A DNA stretch of 64,000 nt, taken from Caulobacter vibrioides. GTDB lineage: Bacteria; Pseudomonadota; Alphaproteobacteria; Caulobacterales; Caulobacteraceae. The stretch covers positions 1,550,001 through 1,614,000 of the forward strand of contig NZ_CP023315.3 in the NCBI RefSeq assembly GCF_002310375.3. The letters run 5' to 3'. The position numbers were made by a program, and so were the translations under genes. Shown one piece after another: positions 27,604-35,421 of this stretch (position 1 is the first letter of the stretch; each line of letters opens with the position of its first letter). A model generated the notes under the pieces. The model had not been told where the DNA came from. It did no database searches and saw only the letters and a program-made list of their open reading frames with translations.

Positions 27604-27678
27604 GATTCTCATGGCGAAAAGTGAAGTTGCAAAACGTGGGTCTGCACATAACCGTTTGACGGTCGTTAACCATAAATC
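27604..27678 (+). promoter_or_regulatory. control region of the GcrA-family gene: CcrM site and CtrA half-site
   Basis: Within the 280-base gap after the cytochrome gene are GATTC at 27604-27608 (a GANTC site for the CcrM methyltransferase) and TTAACCAT at 27666-27673, the CtrA half-site octamer known in Caulobacter, overlapping TTGACGG (27656-27662), a good -35 element. No convincing -10 at normal spacing is seen. The octamer is 59 bases before the ATG. Function is inferred from known Caulobacter motifs only. Confidence 0.4.
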
Positions 27679-27732
27679 CTACCCCTTTTCTCACGGAGCG
27701 GGCTGGCTCCGGGCTGGGCTGGAAGCAAGATC

Positions 27733-28236
27733 ATGGACTGGAGCGAAGAACGGACCGCGACCCTGAAGAAGCTGTGGCTGGAGGGTCTCAGCGCAAGCCA
27801 GGTGGCCCGGCAGCTGGGCGGCGTCAGCCGCAGCGCGGTGATCGGCAAGGTGCACCGTCTAGGCATCACCGTCCGCGAAACCCCCGTGCGCAAGCGCGTC
27901 TCCACGGTTCGCGCCCCGTCGCGGCTTGCGGCTCCCCGGCGCCCCTCGCGCGATGTCGTAACGCCCCGTGTCACCCAGCGCTTTGAGCGCATCGAGGAAG
28001 ACCTGCTGCCGACCTCGGGCATCCTGGGCTTGGGCGCCCATTCGTGCCGCTGGCCGATCGGCCATCCGGAAAACGACGACTTCGGCTTCTGCGGCCGTCC
28101 GAAGGTCAGTGCGCGCGGGTCCTACTGCGAGCAGCACAGCCAGGGGGCCTTCCGCCGCCTGGGCAGCCGCGAGGCCGTCGAGGCCTGGGCGCTGAAGGGC
28201 GTCAAGGAAAAGCGGGTGCAACCCCGCCTGGTCTGA
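27733..28236 (+). CDS. GcrA-family cell-cycle regulator
   Basis: A protein of 167 residues. Residues 1-48 (MDWSEERTATLKKLWLEGLS ASQVARQLGG ... VIGKVHRLG) are the GcrA helix-turn-helix; a Pro/Arg linker follows, and the C-terminal part LGLGAHSCRWPIGHPENDDF with GFCGRP and YCEQH is the sigma70-contacting domain with conserved Cys/His. GcrA works with RNA polymerase at promoters bearing CcrM-methylated GANTC. From memory the main Caulobacter GcrA differs in its linker and in the residues after RLG, so this may be a paralogue; an alignment would settle it. Confidence 0.88.
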   Translation: MDWSEERTATLKKLWLEGLSASQVARQLGGVSRSAVIGKVHRLGITVRETPVRKRVSTVRAPSRLAAPRRPSRDVVTPRVTQRFERIEEDLLPTSGILGLGAHSCRWPIGHPENDDFGFCGRPKVSARGSYCEQHSQGAFRRLGSREAVEAWALKGVKEKRVQPRLV

Positions 28237-28293
28237 CGTTCACGTCGCCTTCGCCGTCCTTTCCACTTTCCCCCGATTTCGACGAGCCGCCCC

Positions 28294-28500
28294 ATGAACA
28301 TGGTCCTGATCGAGAACGCCGCCGGCAGCAGCCAAGTGATCACCATCATCGAGGAGTTCGCCGGTCACTCGGTGTCGCGTGACCTCAATCCCGGCGATCA
28401 CGCACAGATCCCGGTCACGCAGTTCAAGTCGATCACCGTGCGCGAGACCTATCCCGACGACTGGTTGACCCGGGGGCTCCACCGCAACCGCGCCGCCTGA
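28294..28500 (+). CDS. small hypothetical protein (68 aa)
   Basis: The predicted product starts MNMVLIENAAGSSQVITIIE and contains EFAGHSVSRDLNPGDHAQIP. No signal peptide, membrane segment or known motif is visible; a compact beta-rich domain is likely. It follows the GcrA-family gene by 57 bases on the same strand and is closed by a strong terminator, so the two may share a transcript. Codon use is like that of its neighbours. Confidence 0.72.
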   Translation: MNMVLIENAAGSSQVITIIEEFAGHSVSRDLNPGDHAQIPVTQFKSITVRETYPDDWLTRGLHRNRAA

Positions 28501-28545
28501 GCGTCGCGCAGCCGCCGCAACGTTTGCTGAATCTGAGCCCCATGA

Positions 28546-28572
28546 CCCCGCGAAGCCCTTCGCGGGGTTTTT
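28546..28572 (+). terminator. rho-independent terminator
   Basis: A perfect 10-bp stem CCCCGCGAAG / CTTCGCGGGG with a two-base loop (CC; in practice a larger loop) followed by TTTTT. It ends the GcrA-family/68-aa transcript. Confidence 0.9.
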
Positions 28573-28654
28573 CGTTCGCCCACCCGCGGCGACGATTGCG
28601 TGACCGTTAACCTTGTGACACACAGAGCGCCGTTTTGCGGGGGCGGACAACAAT

Positions 28655-29182
28655 ATGGGCGACGGGGAAGAGCGCGCCGAGGCGGGGCCTGATCATGCGC
28701 TGCCGCTGTCGAGCTATCTGAGCTACCTGCTTTACCAGACCGAGCAGCATCGCCGCGCCATGGCCGCCGACCTGCTGGCCAAGCATGGGCTTTCCTTCGC
28801 CAAGTGGGTGGCGATGATCTCGCTGCGGCGGTTTGGCGATCTGTCGATGACCCGGCTGGCCAAGCTGGCGGCCACCGATCGCACCACCCTGACCCGCTCG
28901 ATCGACGGTCTGATCGGCGACGGCCTGGTGGCTCGCGAGGCCTCGGCGCGCGACCGGCGCATCGTGGTGATCCGGCTGACCGACGCGGGGCGAACCTTGC
29001 TGGACGCCATCCGGGGCGAGATCCGCCCGCTGAACCAGGAGGTCTGCGCCCAGCTGACCACCGAGGAGCAGGCGACCATGACCCTCTATCTTCAGAAGAT
29101 GCTGGGCGGCCTGATCGTCGAGCCCGACTGGAAGCAGGACGTCATCGCCTTCAGCACGCCCGCGCCGCCAGAGACGGTCTGA
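28655..29182 (+). CDS. MarR-family transcriptional regulator
   Basis: A protein of 175 residues. The winged helix-turn-helix spans about residues 55-115: SMTRLAKLAATDRTTLTRSI is the recognition region and GLVAREASARDRRIVVIRLT the wing with the typical DxR motif. Flanking helices form the dimer. Such proteins usually repress efflux, aromatic-degradation or stress genes and release DNA on ligand binding. It stands alone between a terminator and the convergent arfB, so its target is unknown; it could regulate itself. Confidence 0.92.
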   Translation: MGDGEERAEAGPDHALPLSSYLSYLLYQTEQHRRAMAADLLAKHGLSFAKWVAMISLRRFGDLSMTRLAKLAATDRTTLTRSIDGLIGDGLVAREASARDRRIVVIRLTDAGRTLLDAIRGEIRPLNQEVCAQLTTEEQATMTLYLQKMLGGLIVEPDWKQDVIAFSTPAPPETV

Positions 29183-29188
29183 GCAGCT

Positions 29189-29620
29189 TCAGTCGTCGAA
29201 CTTCACGCGCCCGCGACCGGACTTGACGGTCCCGCGCTTGGACTTGGTCTCCAGCCGCTTGAGCTTGCTGGAATAGGTCGGCTTGGTCGCCTTGCGGGGC
29301 TTGGGCTTCTCGGTGGCGCGGCGGATCAGGTCGATCAGCCGGTCCAGGGCGTCCTGCCGGTTCATTTCCTGCGAGCGCGAGCCCTGGGCGAACAGCACCA
29401 GCACCCCGTCCTGGGTGAGACGGCTGCCCGCCAGGGTCTCCAGCCGCGCTTTGACGTCGTCAGGCAGGTAGGGCGAGTTGCGCACGTCGAAGCGCAGCTC
29501 AATGGCGGTCGAGGTCTTGTTGACGTGCTGACCGCCGGGGCCCGAGGCGCGGGTGGCCTTCCAGATCAGGTCGTCCTCGTCGATCCGCAGCCAGGAGGTG
29601 ATCTCGATCATCGCGGGCAT
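29189..29620 (-). CDS. arfB: alternative ribosome-rescue factor ArfB (YaeJ)
   Basis: A protein of 143 residues. The hydrolase loop GGQ is at residues 29-31 in RASGPGGQHVNKTSTAIELR, the release-factor domain 3 signature, and the C-terminal tail (KLKRLETKSKRGTVKSGRGR) is basic and flexible, fitting insertion into the empty mRNA channel. It releases peptides from stalled ribosomes when trans-translation fails. The gene starts five bases after the stop of the DUF188 gene, so the two are probably co-transcribed. smpB, its partner pathway, lies elsewhere in this window. Confidence 0.95.
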   Translation of the reverse strand: MPAMIEITSWLRIDEDDLIWKATRASGPGGQHVNKTSTAIELRFDVRNSPYLPDDVKARLETLAGSRLTQDGVLVLFAQGSRSQEMNRQDALDRLIDLIRRATEKPKPRKATKPTYSSKLKRLETKSKRGTVKSGRGRVKFDD

Positions 29621-29624
29621 GCGA

Positions 29625-30086
29625 TCACCGGGGCGCCGCGCGCTTGGCCTTGACCACCAGCTGGTCCAGCGCCTGCAGGAAGCGCGAGCGGTCGGCGTTG
29701 GCGAAGGCGGCCGGGCCCCGGGTGACCTCGCCCATCGAGCGCAGATGCTCGCCGATCGAGCGCGAGGCCAGGGCCGAGCCGATCATGTCGTTTGAGAACA
29801 CCCGACCGTTCGGGGCCACGGCCGCGCCGCCGGCCTTCAGCACCCGATCGGCCAGGGGAATGTCGTTGGTGACGACCACGTCGCCTGGACCACAGCGCTC
29901 GGCGATCCAGTCGTCGGCGACATCGGGACCGGCCTCGACCACGATCTGCTCGATGGCGGGCGTCTGGGGCACGCGGATCCAGCTGTTGGAGACGACAAAG
30001 GTCTTGTAGCCGTGACGGGCGGCGACCTTGTAGGCCTCGTCCTTTACCGGACAGGCGTCGGCGTCGATGAAAAGCGTGGCGACCAT
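29625..30086 (-). CDS. YaiI/YqxD family protein (DUF188)
   Basis: A protein of 153 residues. The family opening FIDADACPVKDEAYKVAARH and the nuclease-like motifs VVVEAGPDVADDWIAERC and DVVVTNDIPLADRVLKAGGA are present; the fold is PIN-domain-related with acidic residues that could hold metal. Its biological role is unknown. It lies just downstream of the tRNA-Thr gene on the same strand (26 bases) and just upstream of arfB, so read-through from the tRNA promoter is possible. Confidence 0.9.
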   Translation of the reverse strand: MVATLFIDADACPVKDEAYKVAARHGYKTFVVSNSWIRVPQTPAIEQIVVEAGPDVADDWIAERCGPGDVVVTNDIPLADRVLKAGGAAVAPNGRVFSNDMIGSALASRSIGEHLRSMGEVTRGPAAFANADRSRFLQALDQLVVKAKRAAPR

Positions 30087-30111
30087 CGCGCGAGACCCTG
30101 GACGAGGGAAA

Positions 30112-30186
<75 letters not shown>

Positions 30187-30278
30187 ATGGGCCAGTGACC
30201 CGAGGTCAGGGCTTATGCCGTCTGTCGTCGCGGACGGCAAGAGCGGCGCTTATCCCCGAGGGGAGACGGGTATCGCGA

Positions 30279-30470
30279 ACCCTCTCTCTTAGAGAGAGGG
30301 AGGGGCCCGCCGCATAGCGGCGGGAGGGTGAGTGGTTACGGTGATGGCCGTGAAAGCACCGCCTTTTCAGCCGCTTGTCAGGCCCTGCCTTGTCCGGAGA
30401 GGGTGAAACCTCTCACCCTCCCAAGCTTCGCTCGGGCCCCTCCCTCTCTCTAAGAGAGAGGGAATGGGAT
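30279..30470. repeat. inverted-repeat element with CTCTCTC arms
   Basis: The left arm (about 30279-30332) contains CCCTCTCTCTTAGAGAGAGG and a CCCGCCGC/GCGGCGGG hairpin plus GGGAGGGTGAG; the right arm (about 30409-30469) carries CTCACCCTCCC, a GAAGC/GCTTC-type hairpin region and CCCTCTCTCTAAGAGAGAGG. The arms can pair over a centre of roughly 75 bases, and each also folds on itself. It differs from the CCTCCCCC-type repeats in this window. Confidence 0.7.
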
Positions 30471-30489
30471 GGGCGTTCTCCCGCTTTTG

Positions 30490-30900
30490 TCCCCGGCCTG
30501 AAAACCTGTCGTAGTCTCTATCCACCTCGTCGCGAGGAAAGGGCGCATGGCCAGCGACCATTTGCGGCGGCGGGGGGCGGTCGAGCGGGGACAGGTTCGA
30601 GGGGGATACTCGAACGGTCCGGGGATCTGGTTGCTGGCCAGACCCGCCCGTCGTCGGCGTGGTTGGAGGCAAAGGGATGTGTCTTAGCCTGTAGTGGCTC
30701 GTCCTCTCCGACCGTCGCGCGCCCGGGAAACCGGGAGCCCAGATCCCGGTAAGGCCTGAACAGGGCCACCTGACGGGACGCTGGCGGATAACGGCTGCGC
30801 GGAGCGTTCGGGCTTCGTCGAAACGGTAACAACACACTCTATCTCCGGACGGATGTCCGGCGCTCCGCATCCCTTTCCGAACCTTCAGCGAGCGATCGCG
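30490..30900. other. hairpin-rich region, candidate structured RNA of unknown kind
   Basis: Several independent stems are exact: GTTCGAG-(7)-CTCGAAC at 30595-30615; CCCGG-GAAA-CCGGG (GNRA-type loop) at 30722-30735, which competes with CCGGGA-(7)-TCCCGG at 30731-30749; CCGGAC-GGAT-GTCCGG at 30845-30860, stacked beside a long-range GCGGAGCG (30799-30806) / CGCTCCGC (30861-30868) stem. It lacks the conserved parts of RNase P RNA, SRP RNA and tmRNA that I know. The transcribed strand is not evident. Confidence 0.35.
30547..30687 (+). CDS. possible 46-residue peptide (doubtful)
   Basis: An ATG nine bases after GAGG (30534-30537) opens a frame for a 46-residue Arg/Gly-rich peptide starting MASDHLRRRGAVERGQVRGG and containing YSNGPGIWLLARP. 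One stem of the structured region lies within it. There is no gene downstream on this strand until folD, so a leader-peptide role is not supported. It may be chance. Confidence 0.18.
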   Translation: MASDHLRRRGAVERGQVRGGYSNGPGIWLLARPARRRRGWRQRDVS

Positions 30901-30922
30901 TGAAGTGGAGATCGCATGTTCC

Positions 30923-31045
30923 AAAAACCTCCCCCCAGCGGGGGAGGTGTCGGCTCGAAGAGACGACGGAGGGGGAAGGGGCAAGCTCAACAGGACTTCC
31001 CCCTCCGGCGCTACGCGCTACCTCCCCCGCTGGGGGGAGGATTTT
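30923..31045. repeat. GC-rich intergenic inverted-repeat element, copy B
   Basis: The same architecture as 3737-3855: outer CCTCCCCC.GCGGGGGAGG hairpins, inner GGAGGGGGAAG and CTTCCCCCTCC tracts, and the CGGCTCGAAGAGACGACGGA segment, which copy C has in the opposite orientation (TCCGTCGTCTCTTCGAGCCG). It lies about 70 bases from the stop of the ALDH7 gene. Confidence 0.85.
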
Positions 31046-31113
31046 AAGCAGGGCTCCCCCACGTCAGCACTTCGCGCTCGTCCGCCGCCGGAGGCGTCTG
31101 GCGCATGGCAACG

Positions 31114-32637
31114 CTAGAGATCAAACCTCACCCCCTGGGCCAGGGGCAGGGCGCCGGAGTAGTTCACCGTCGCGGTCTGGCGGCGCATGTACTGTTTCCA
31201 GCTGTCGGAGCCGCTCTCGCGGCCGCCGCCGGTTTCCTTTTCGCCGCCGAACGCGCCGCCGATCTCGGCGCCCGAGGGGCCGATATTGACGTTGGCGATG
31301 CCGCAGTCGCTGCCGGCGGCGGCCAGGAAGCGCTCGGCTTCGCGGACGTCATTGGTCATCACACAGGAGGATAGGCCCTGAGGGACGTCGTTCTGGATCG
31401 CGATCGCTTCATCGAAATCCGTGTACGGAACAACGTGAAGCAGCGGCGCGAAGGTCTCGCGCTGCATGCACGGCGCGGGGGCCGGGAGGCGGGCGAGGGC
31501 GGGGCGCACATAGTAAGCGTCCGGATGCTCATGGATCAGCACGCGCTCGCCGCCGGCGACGGTTCCGCCCTCGGCGCGGACCTGGTTCATCGCCGCGATG
31601 AAGGCGTCATAGGCGGCCTTGTCGATCAGCGGGCCCAGCAGGGTCTTGGCATCGCGCGGATCGCCGACGGGCAGGCGCTGGAAGGCGGTCTCGACGGCGT
31701 CGGCGAGCTTCTCGACCAGGCTCTCGTGGACGATCAGGCGGCGCAAGGACGTGCAGCGCTGCCCCGCCGTGCCCGCCGCCGAGAAGACGATGGCGCGCAG
31801 GGAGAGCGACAGGTCGGCCGAGGGCGTGACGATCATGGCGTTATTGCCGCCCAGCTCCAGGATCGAGCGGCCGAAGCGCTCGGCGACCATCGGGGCGACG
31901 GCGCGGCCCATGCGGGTCGAGCCGGTGGCGCTGACCAGCGGGATGCGCGGATCGCGGGCCAGCCGCTCGCCGGCGTCGCGGGCGCCCAGCACCACCGAGG
32001 AGAGACCCTGCGGCGCGTCGCCGAAGCGGGCGAGCGCGCGCTCTAGGATCGCCTGGGTCGCCAGGGCGGTGAGGGGCGTCTTTTCCGACGGCTTCCAGAT
32101 CACCGGATCGCCGCAGACCAGCGCCAGGCAAGCGTTCCAGGCCCAGACGGCGACGGGGAAGTTGAAGGCGCTGATCACCGCCACCGGACCCAGCGGATGC
32201 CAGGTCTCGCGCATGGCGTGGCCAGGACGCTCCGAGGCGATGGTCAGGCCGTGCAGCTGCCGCGACAGGCCCACGGCGAAGTCGCAGATGTCGATCATCT
32301 CCTGCACTTCGCCGGCCGCCTCCGACGCGATCTTGCCGGCCTCCAGGGTGACGAGGGCCGCCAGATCCGCCTTGGCCGCGCGCAGCTCTTCGCCGAACAA
32401 CCGGACCAGCTCGCCCCGACGCGGGGCGGGGACCACGCGCCAATCGGCGAAGGCGCGAGCGGCGGCGGCGACCTTGGCCTCGATCTGGCGCGCGTCGTCG
32501 TAGACGACATGGCCCAGGATGCCGCCGTCGATCGGGCCGCGCACGGGCTCTCCGGCGTCGGCGGGCAGCGGCGGCGCGCCCAGCTTGGCCAGGATCTCGC
32601 GGGCATGGGCGGCGGGAGTCGGGAAGGCTTGGGTCAT
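31114..32637 (-). CDS. ALDH7-type aldehyde dehydrogenase (aminoadipate-semialdehyde type)
   Basis: A protein of 507 residues. The catalytic Cys is in [11 protein letters not shown] and the general-base Glu in [11 protein letters not shown], the wording characteristic of ALDH7 (antiquitin/AmaB, L-2-aminoadipate-6-semialdehyde dehydrogenase of lysine breakdown); [12 protein letters not shown] and WKPSEKTPL are the NAD-binding parts. It oxidises the semialdehyde to aminoadipate with NAD. The frame is open far upstream, but that part is antisense to folD; the ATG at 32637 ([16 protein letters not shown]) is right. It is divergent from folD with about 110 bases between. Confidence 0.9.
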   Translation of the reverse strand: MTQAFPTPAAHAREILAKLGAPPLPADAGEPVRGPIDGGILGHVVYDDARQIEAKVAAAARAFADWRVVPAPRRGELVRLFGEELRAAKADLAALVTLEAGKIASEAAGEVQEMIDICDFAVGLSRQLHGLTIASERPGHAMRETWHPLGPVAVISAFNFPVAVWAWNACLALVCGDPVIWKPSEKTPLTALATQAILERALARFGDAPQGLSSVVLGARDAGERLARDPRIPLVSATGSTRMGRAVAPMVAERFGRSILELGGNNAMIVTPSADLSLSLRAIVFSAAGTAGQRCTSLRRLIVHESLVEKLADAVETAFQRLPVGDPRDAKTLLGPLIDKAAYDAFIAAMNQVRAEGGTVAGGERVLIHEHPDAYYVRPALARLPAPAPCMQRETFAPLLHVVPYTDFDEAIAIQNDVPQGLSSCVMTNDVREAERFLAAAGSDCGIANVNIGPSGAEIGGAFGGEKETGGGRESGSDSWKQYMRRQTATVNYSGALPLAQGVRFDL

Positions 32638-32745
32638 GGCGCGAGGACACGCCGGGGCGGGGAGGCGGTCAAGCCCCCAGGCGGCCGAGCGCCGTTGCGA
32701 GTCTCGCGCCCAAAGGCTAGGGACGGACAAAGCAGGAGACCCCCC

Positions 32746-33639
32746 ATGGCGCAGGCGAAACTCATCGACGGCAAGGCCTTCGCGGCCGATCTGAGGGCCA
32801 AGATCGCCGAGGAGGTCGCCGCCCTGAAGGCAGAGCATGGCGTGACGCCGGGCCTGGCGGTCGTGCTGGTCGGCGAGGATCCGGCCAGCCAGGTCTATGT
32901 CCGCAACAAGGGCGAGCAGACCACGGCGGCGGGTATGTACTCCGAGACTCATCGCCTGCCGGAAAACACCACCCAGGACGAGCTCCTGGCGGTCGTGGCC
33001 AAGCTGAACGCTGATCCCAAGATCCACGGCGTGCTGGTGCAGTTCCCGGTGCCGCCGCACATCAGCCAGATGGACGTCGTGGCCGCCCTGTCGCCCGACA
33101 AGGACGTCGACGGCCTGACCGTGACCAACGCCGGTCGTCTGGCCAGCGGCCTGCCGGCCCTGGCGCCCTGCACGCCGACCGGCTGCATGATGCTGATCAA
33201 GGACGCGATCGGCGACCTGAAGGGCAAGACCGCCGTCGTCATCGGCCGCTCGAACCTGATGGGCAAGCCGATGGCCCAGATGCTGCTGGCCGCCGACTGC
33301 ACCGTCACCATCGCCCACTCGCGCAGCCAGGATCTGCCGGGGATCGTGCGCCAGGCCGACATCGTGGTGGCCGCCGTGGGCCGCGCCGAGATGGTCAAGG
33401 CCGACTGGGTCAAGCCCGGCGCCGTGGTCATCGACGTCGGCATCACCCGCTTCCCGGCCCGCGATCCCGAAGCCGCGGCCGCCGGCAAGACCCGGCTTGT
33501 CGGCGACGTCGCCTTCGACGAGGTTAGGGAGGTCGCCGGCGCGATTACGCCGGTTCCGGGGGGCGTTGGACCGATGACGATTGCGTGCTTGCTGGCCAAT
33601 ACGCTGACGGCGGCCAAACGCCTGTCGGGGATCGCCTGA
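32746..33639 (+). CDS. folD: methylene-THF dehydrogenase / methenyl-THF cyclohydrolase
   Basis: A protein of 297 residues with start ATG behind GCAGGAGACC. Catalytic YVRNK (Tyr51, Lys55), [18 protein letters not shown] and the NADP-binding GRSNLMGKP are present, ending with [11 protein letters not shown]. It interconverts 5,10-methylene- and 10-formyl-tetrahydrofolate in the cytoplasm. The stop overlaps the cytochrome start (TGATG), so the downstream gene is coupled though functionally unrelated. Confidence 0.97.
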   Translation: MAQAKLIDGKAFAADLRAKIAEEVAALKAEHGVTPGLAVVLVGEDPASQVYVRNKGEQTTAAGMYSETHRLPENTTQDELLAVVAKLNADPKIHGVLVQFPVPPHISQMDVVAALSPDKDVDGLTVTNAGRLASGLPALAPCTPTGCMMLIKDAIGDLKGKTAVVIGRSNLMGKPMAQMLLAADCTVTIAHSRSQDLPGIVRQADIVVAAVGRAEMVKADWVKPGAVVIDVGITRFPARDPEAAAAGKTRLVGDVAFDEVREVAGAITPVPGGVGPMTIACLLANTLTAAKRLSGIA

Positions 33640-33998
33640 TGCGCCGGGGGCTGGTTCTGGTCGCCGCCGCCCTCGTCGTTTCGGCCTGCGGGGCCAAGGT
33701 CCCGGCGCCGCCCACGCCCGAGCAGGCCCTGGCGCTGCGCCCGGCCAATGCGCGGCTGGCCAGCCTGTACGAGACCTCGTGTCACGCCTGCCACGCCATC
33801 CCGGAGACCGGCGCGCCGCTGGTGCAGGATCGCGCCGCCTGGGACCCGCGTTGGAAGCAGGGCGAGGCGGTTTTGCTGGATCACACCATCCAGGGTTTCA
33901 ACGCCATGCCGGCTACCGGCCAATGCGCGACTTGCACGCCGGACGATTTCAAGGCCCTGATACGCTTCATGGCGGGGCGAGACGACTCCGCGTCTTAA
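33639..33998 (+). CDS. cytochrome c5-like lipoprotein
   Basis: A protein of 119 residues: leader [18 protein letters not shown] with lipobox VSAC, haem motif CHACH, distal Met in GFNAMPATGQ, and a second Cys pair (QCATCTPDDF) like the disulphide of cytochrome c5, followed by the C-terminal helix ALIRFMAG. It is a periplasmic, membrane-anchored electron carrier. It overlaps folD and is followed after 16 bases by an FAD-dependent oxidase/dehydrogenase gene, so it may accept electrons from that flavoenzyme. Confidence 0.87.
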   Translation: MRRGLVLVAAALVVSACGAKVPAPPTPEQALALRPANARLASLYETSCHACHAIPETGAPLVQDRAAWDPRWKQGEAVLLDHTIQGFNAMPATGQCATCTPDDFKALIRFMAGRDDSAS

Positions 33999-34014
33999 AA
34001 CACGGGGAGGCGGC

Positions 34015-35421
34015 ATGATCTCGCGGCGTGGGGCTCTGATCGCGGGCGGAACGGGAGCGGCGGTGGTCGCCGGCGGCGCGGGCGCCGCCTATATGGTCGC
34101 CACCGGAGACAAGCCTGAACCGCCATCGCCGGCGTCGGTCAACGCCCAGGGCAAGGTGCTCTGGCGCAACTGGTCGGGCGTGCAGCACGCCTATCCCGCC
34201 GCCCGACTGGCCCCCAAGGACGAGGGCGAGCTGGCCACCGCGCTGAAGGTCGCCCAGGCGCCGATCCGGCCCGTCGGCTCGGGCCACTCCTTCACCGCTC
34301 TGGCGCCGACCGACGGGACCCTGGTCTCGCTGGACTCGATGTCCGGGATCGTGGGCTGGGAAGGCGACGAAGCGATCGTCATGACCGGCACGCGTCTGGG
34401 GGCGCTGGGTCCCTTGCTGGCCGCAAAGGGGCGGGCGCTGGCGAACCTGCCCGACATCAATAAGCAGTCGCTGGGCGGCGCGCTGGGCACGGCGACGCAT
34501 GGCACCGGGATCAAGCTTCCGGCCATGCACGGCGACGTCACGGGCCTGCGGCTGGTCACGCCCTCAGGCAAGGTCATCGACGCCGACGCGACCAACAATC
34601 CCGAGATCTTCCAGGCCGCCCGCGTCTCGCTGGGCGCGCTGGGGGTGATCAGCCAGGTGCGGATACGCACCAGCGCCAACCGCCGCCTGCGCCGCCGCGT
34701 CTGGCTGGAGCCCTTCGAGGAGGCGATGGCTCAGGCCGACAGCCGCTGGGCGCAGCATCGCAACTTCGAGTTCTACGCGGTCCCGTTCACGGGGCTGGCG
34801 GTGAACATCACCCATGACGAAACCGACGATCCGGCCGAGGCGCGGGGTCCCGACCAGGATGTCGAGTTCCTGCAGGCGTTGAAGGGCTTACGGAACCTGC
34901 TGGGTTTCGCCACGCCGCTGCGCAAGGCCGCCGCCAGGGCGCTGCTGTCCTCGGCCAAGCCTGAGACCGCCGTCGACGAAGGCTGGAAGCTGCTCTCGAC
35001 CGAACGTCCGGTGCGTTTCAACGAGATGGAGTTCCACCTGCCGGTCGAGAACCAGCTCAAGGCGCTGGACGAGGTGATGCGGGCCATTGAGACCGAACGA
35101 CCCGATGTCTTCTTCCCGATCGAGGTGCGCCGCATTGCGGGCGATGACGCCTGGCTGTCGCCGTTCCACGGCGGACCGCGCGGGTCGGTGGCGGTTCACG
35201 CCTATTATCGCGACGACTTCAGCTTCCTGTACCAGCTGATCGAGCCCATCTTCCGTCGCTATGACGGCCGTCCGCACTGGGGCAAGCTCCACACGCTGCG
35301 CGGTCGGCAGCTGGAAGCGATCTATCCGCGCTGGAAGGATTTCCTGGAGGTTCGCCAGGACCTGGACCCCGAGGCGCGGATGCTCAATCCGTACCTCAGG
35401 GGCCTGTTTGGACTGATGTGA
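34015..35421 (+). CDS. FAD-dependent lactone oxidase/dehydrogenase (ALO/GULO family)
   Basis: A protein of 468 residues with a twin-arginine-type leader (MISRRGALIAGGTGAAVVAGG). The VAO-fold FAD site includes RPVGSGHSFTALAPTDG, where the His is the usual covalent FAD attachment point, and LGTATHGTG; the C-terminal arabinono/gulono-lactone oxidase domain ends with HWGKLHTL. It probably oxidises a sugar or sugar lactone in the periplasm. Co-direction with the cytochrome c5 gene suggests electron transfer to the respiratory chain rather than to oxygen; that is inference. Confidence 0.88.
   Translation: MISRRGALIAGGTGAAVVAGGAGAAYMVATGDKPEPPSPASVNAQGKVLWRNWSGVQHAYPAARLAPKDEGELATALKVAQAPIRPVGSGHSFTALAPTDGTLVSLDSMSGIVGWEGDEAIVMTGTRLGALGPLLAAKGRALANLPDINKQSLGGALGTATHGTGIKLPAMHGDVTGLRLVTPSGKVIDADATNNPEIFQAARVSLGALGVISQVRIRTSANRRLRRRVWLEPFEEAMAQADSRWAQHRNFEFYAVPFTGLAVNITHDETDDPAEARGPDQDVEFLQALKGLRNLLGFATPLRKAAARALLSSAKPETAVDEGWKLLSTERPVRFNEMEFHLPVENQLKALDEVMRAIETERPDVFFPIEVRRIAGDDAWLSPFHGGPRGSVAVHAYYRDDFSFLYQLIEPIFRRYDGRPHWGKLHTLRGRQLEAIYPRWKDFLEVRQDLDPEARMLNPYLRGLFGLM

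Larger units (their letters stand above)
30187..31113. other. gene-free 0.9-kb stretch between tRNA-Thr and the ALDH7 gene
   Basis: It holds the promoter side of tRNA-Thr, a large inverted-repeat element (30279-30470), a hairpin-rich core (about 30490-30900), and a second repeat element (30923-31045). Open frames across it look like chance: they are Arg/Pro-rich and match nothing I know. One 46-codon frame with a good ribosome-binding site is listed separately. Confidence 0.75.

Noticed and set aside
27640-27660. DnaA box upstream of the GcrA-family gene
   Set aside because: GTTATGTGCA (reverse of TGCACATAAC) differs from TTATNCACA at key positions; too weak to claim.
30490-30900. RNase P RNA, tmRNA, SRP RNA or cobalamin riboswitch in the structured block
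   Set aside because: GAGGAAAGGGCGC only partly resembles the RNase P core and the second core (ACAGAA.CCGGCTTA type) is missing; no tag-coding frame, SRP GGAAG..AGCA loop or cobalamin core was found.
32638-33318. A long N-terminal extension of the ALDH7 frame
   Set aside because: The added part is antisense to folD and unlike any dehydrogenase; the ATG at 32637 starts a normal ALDH7.
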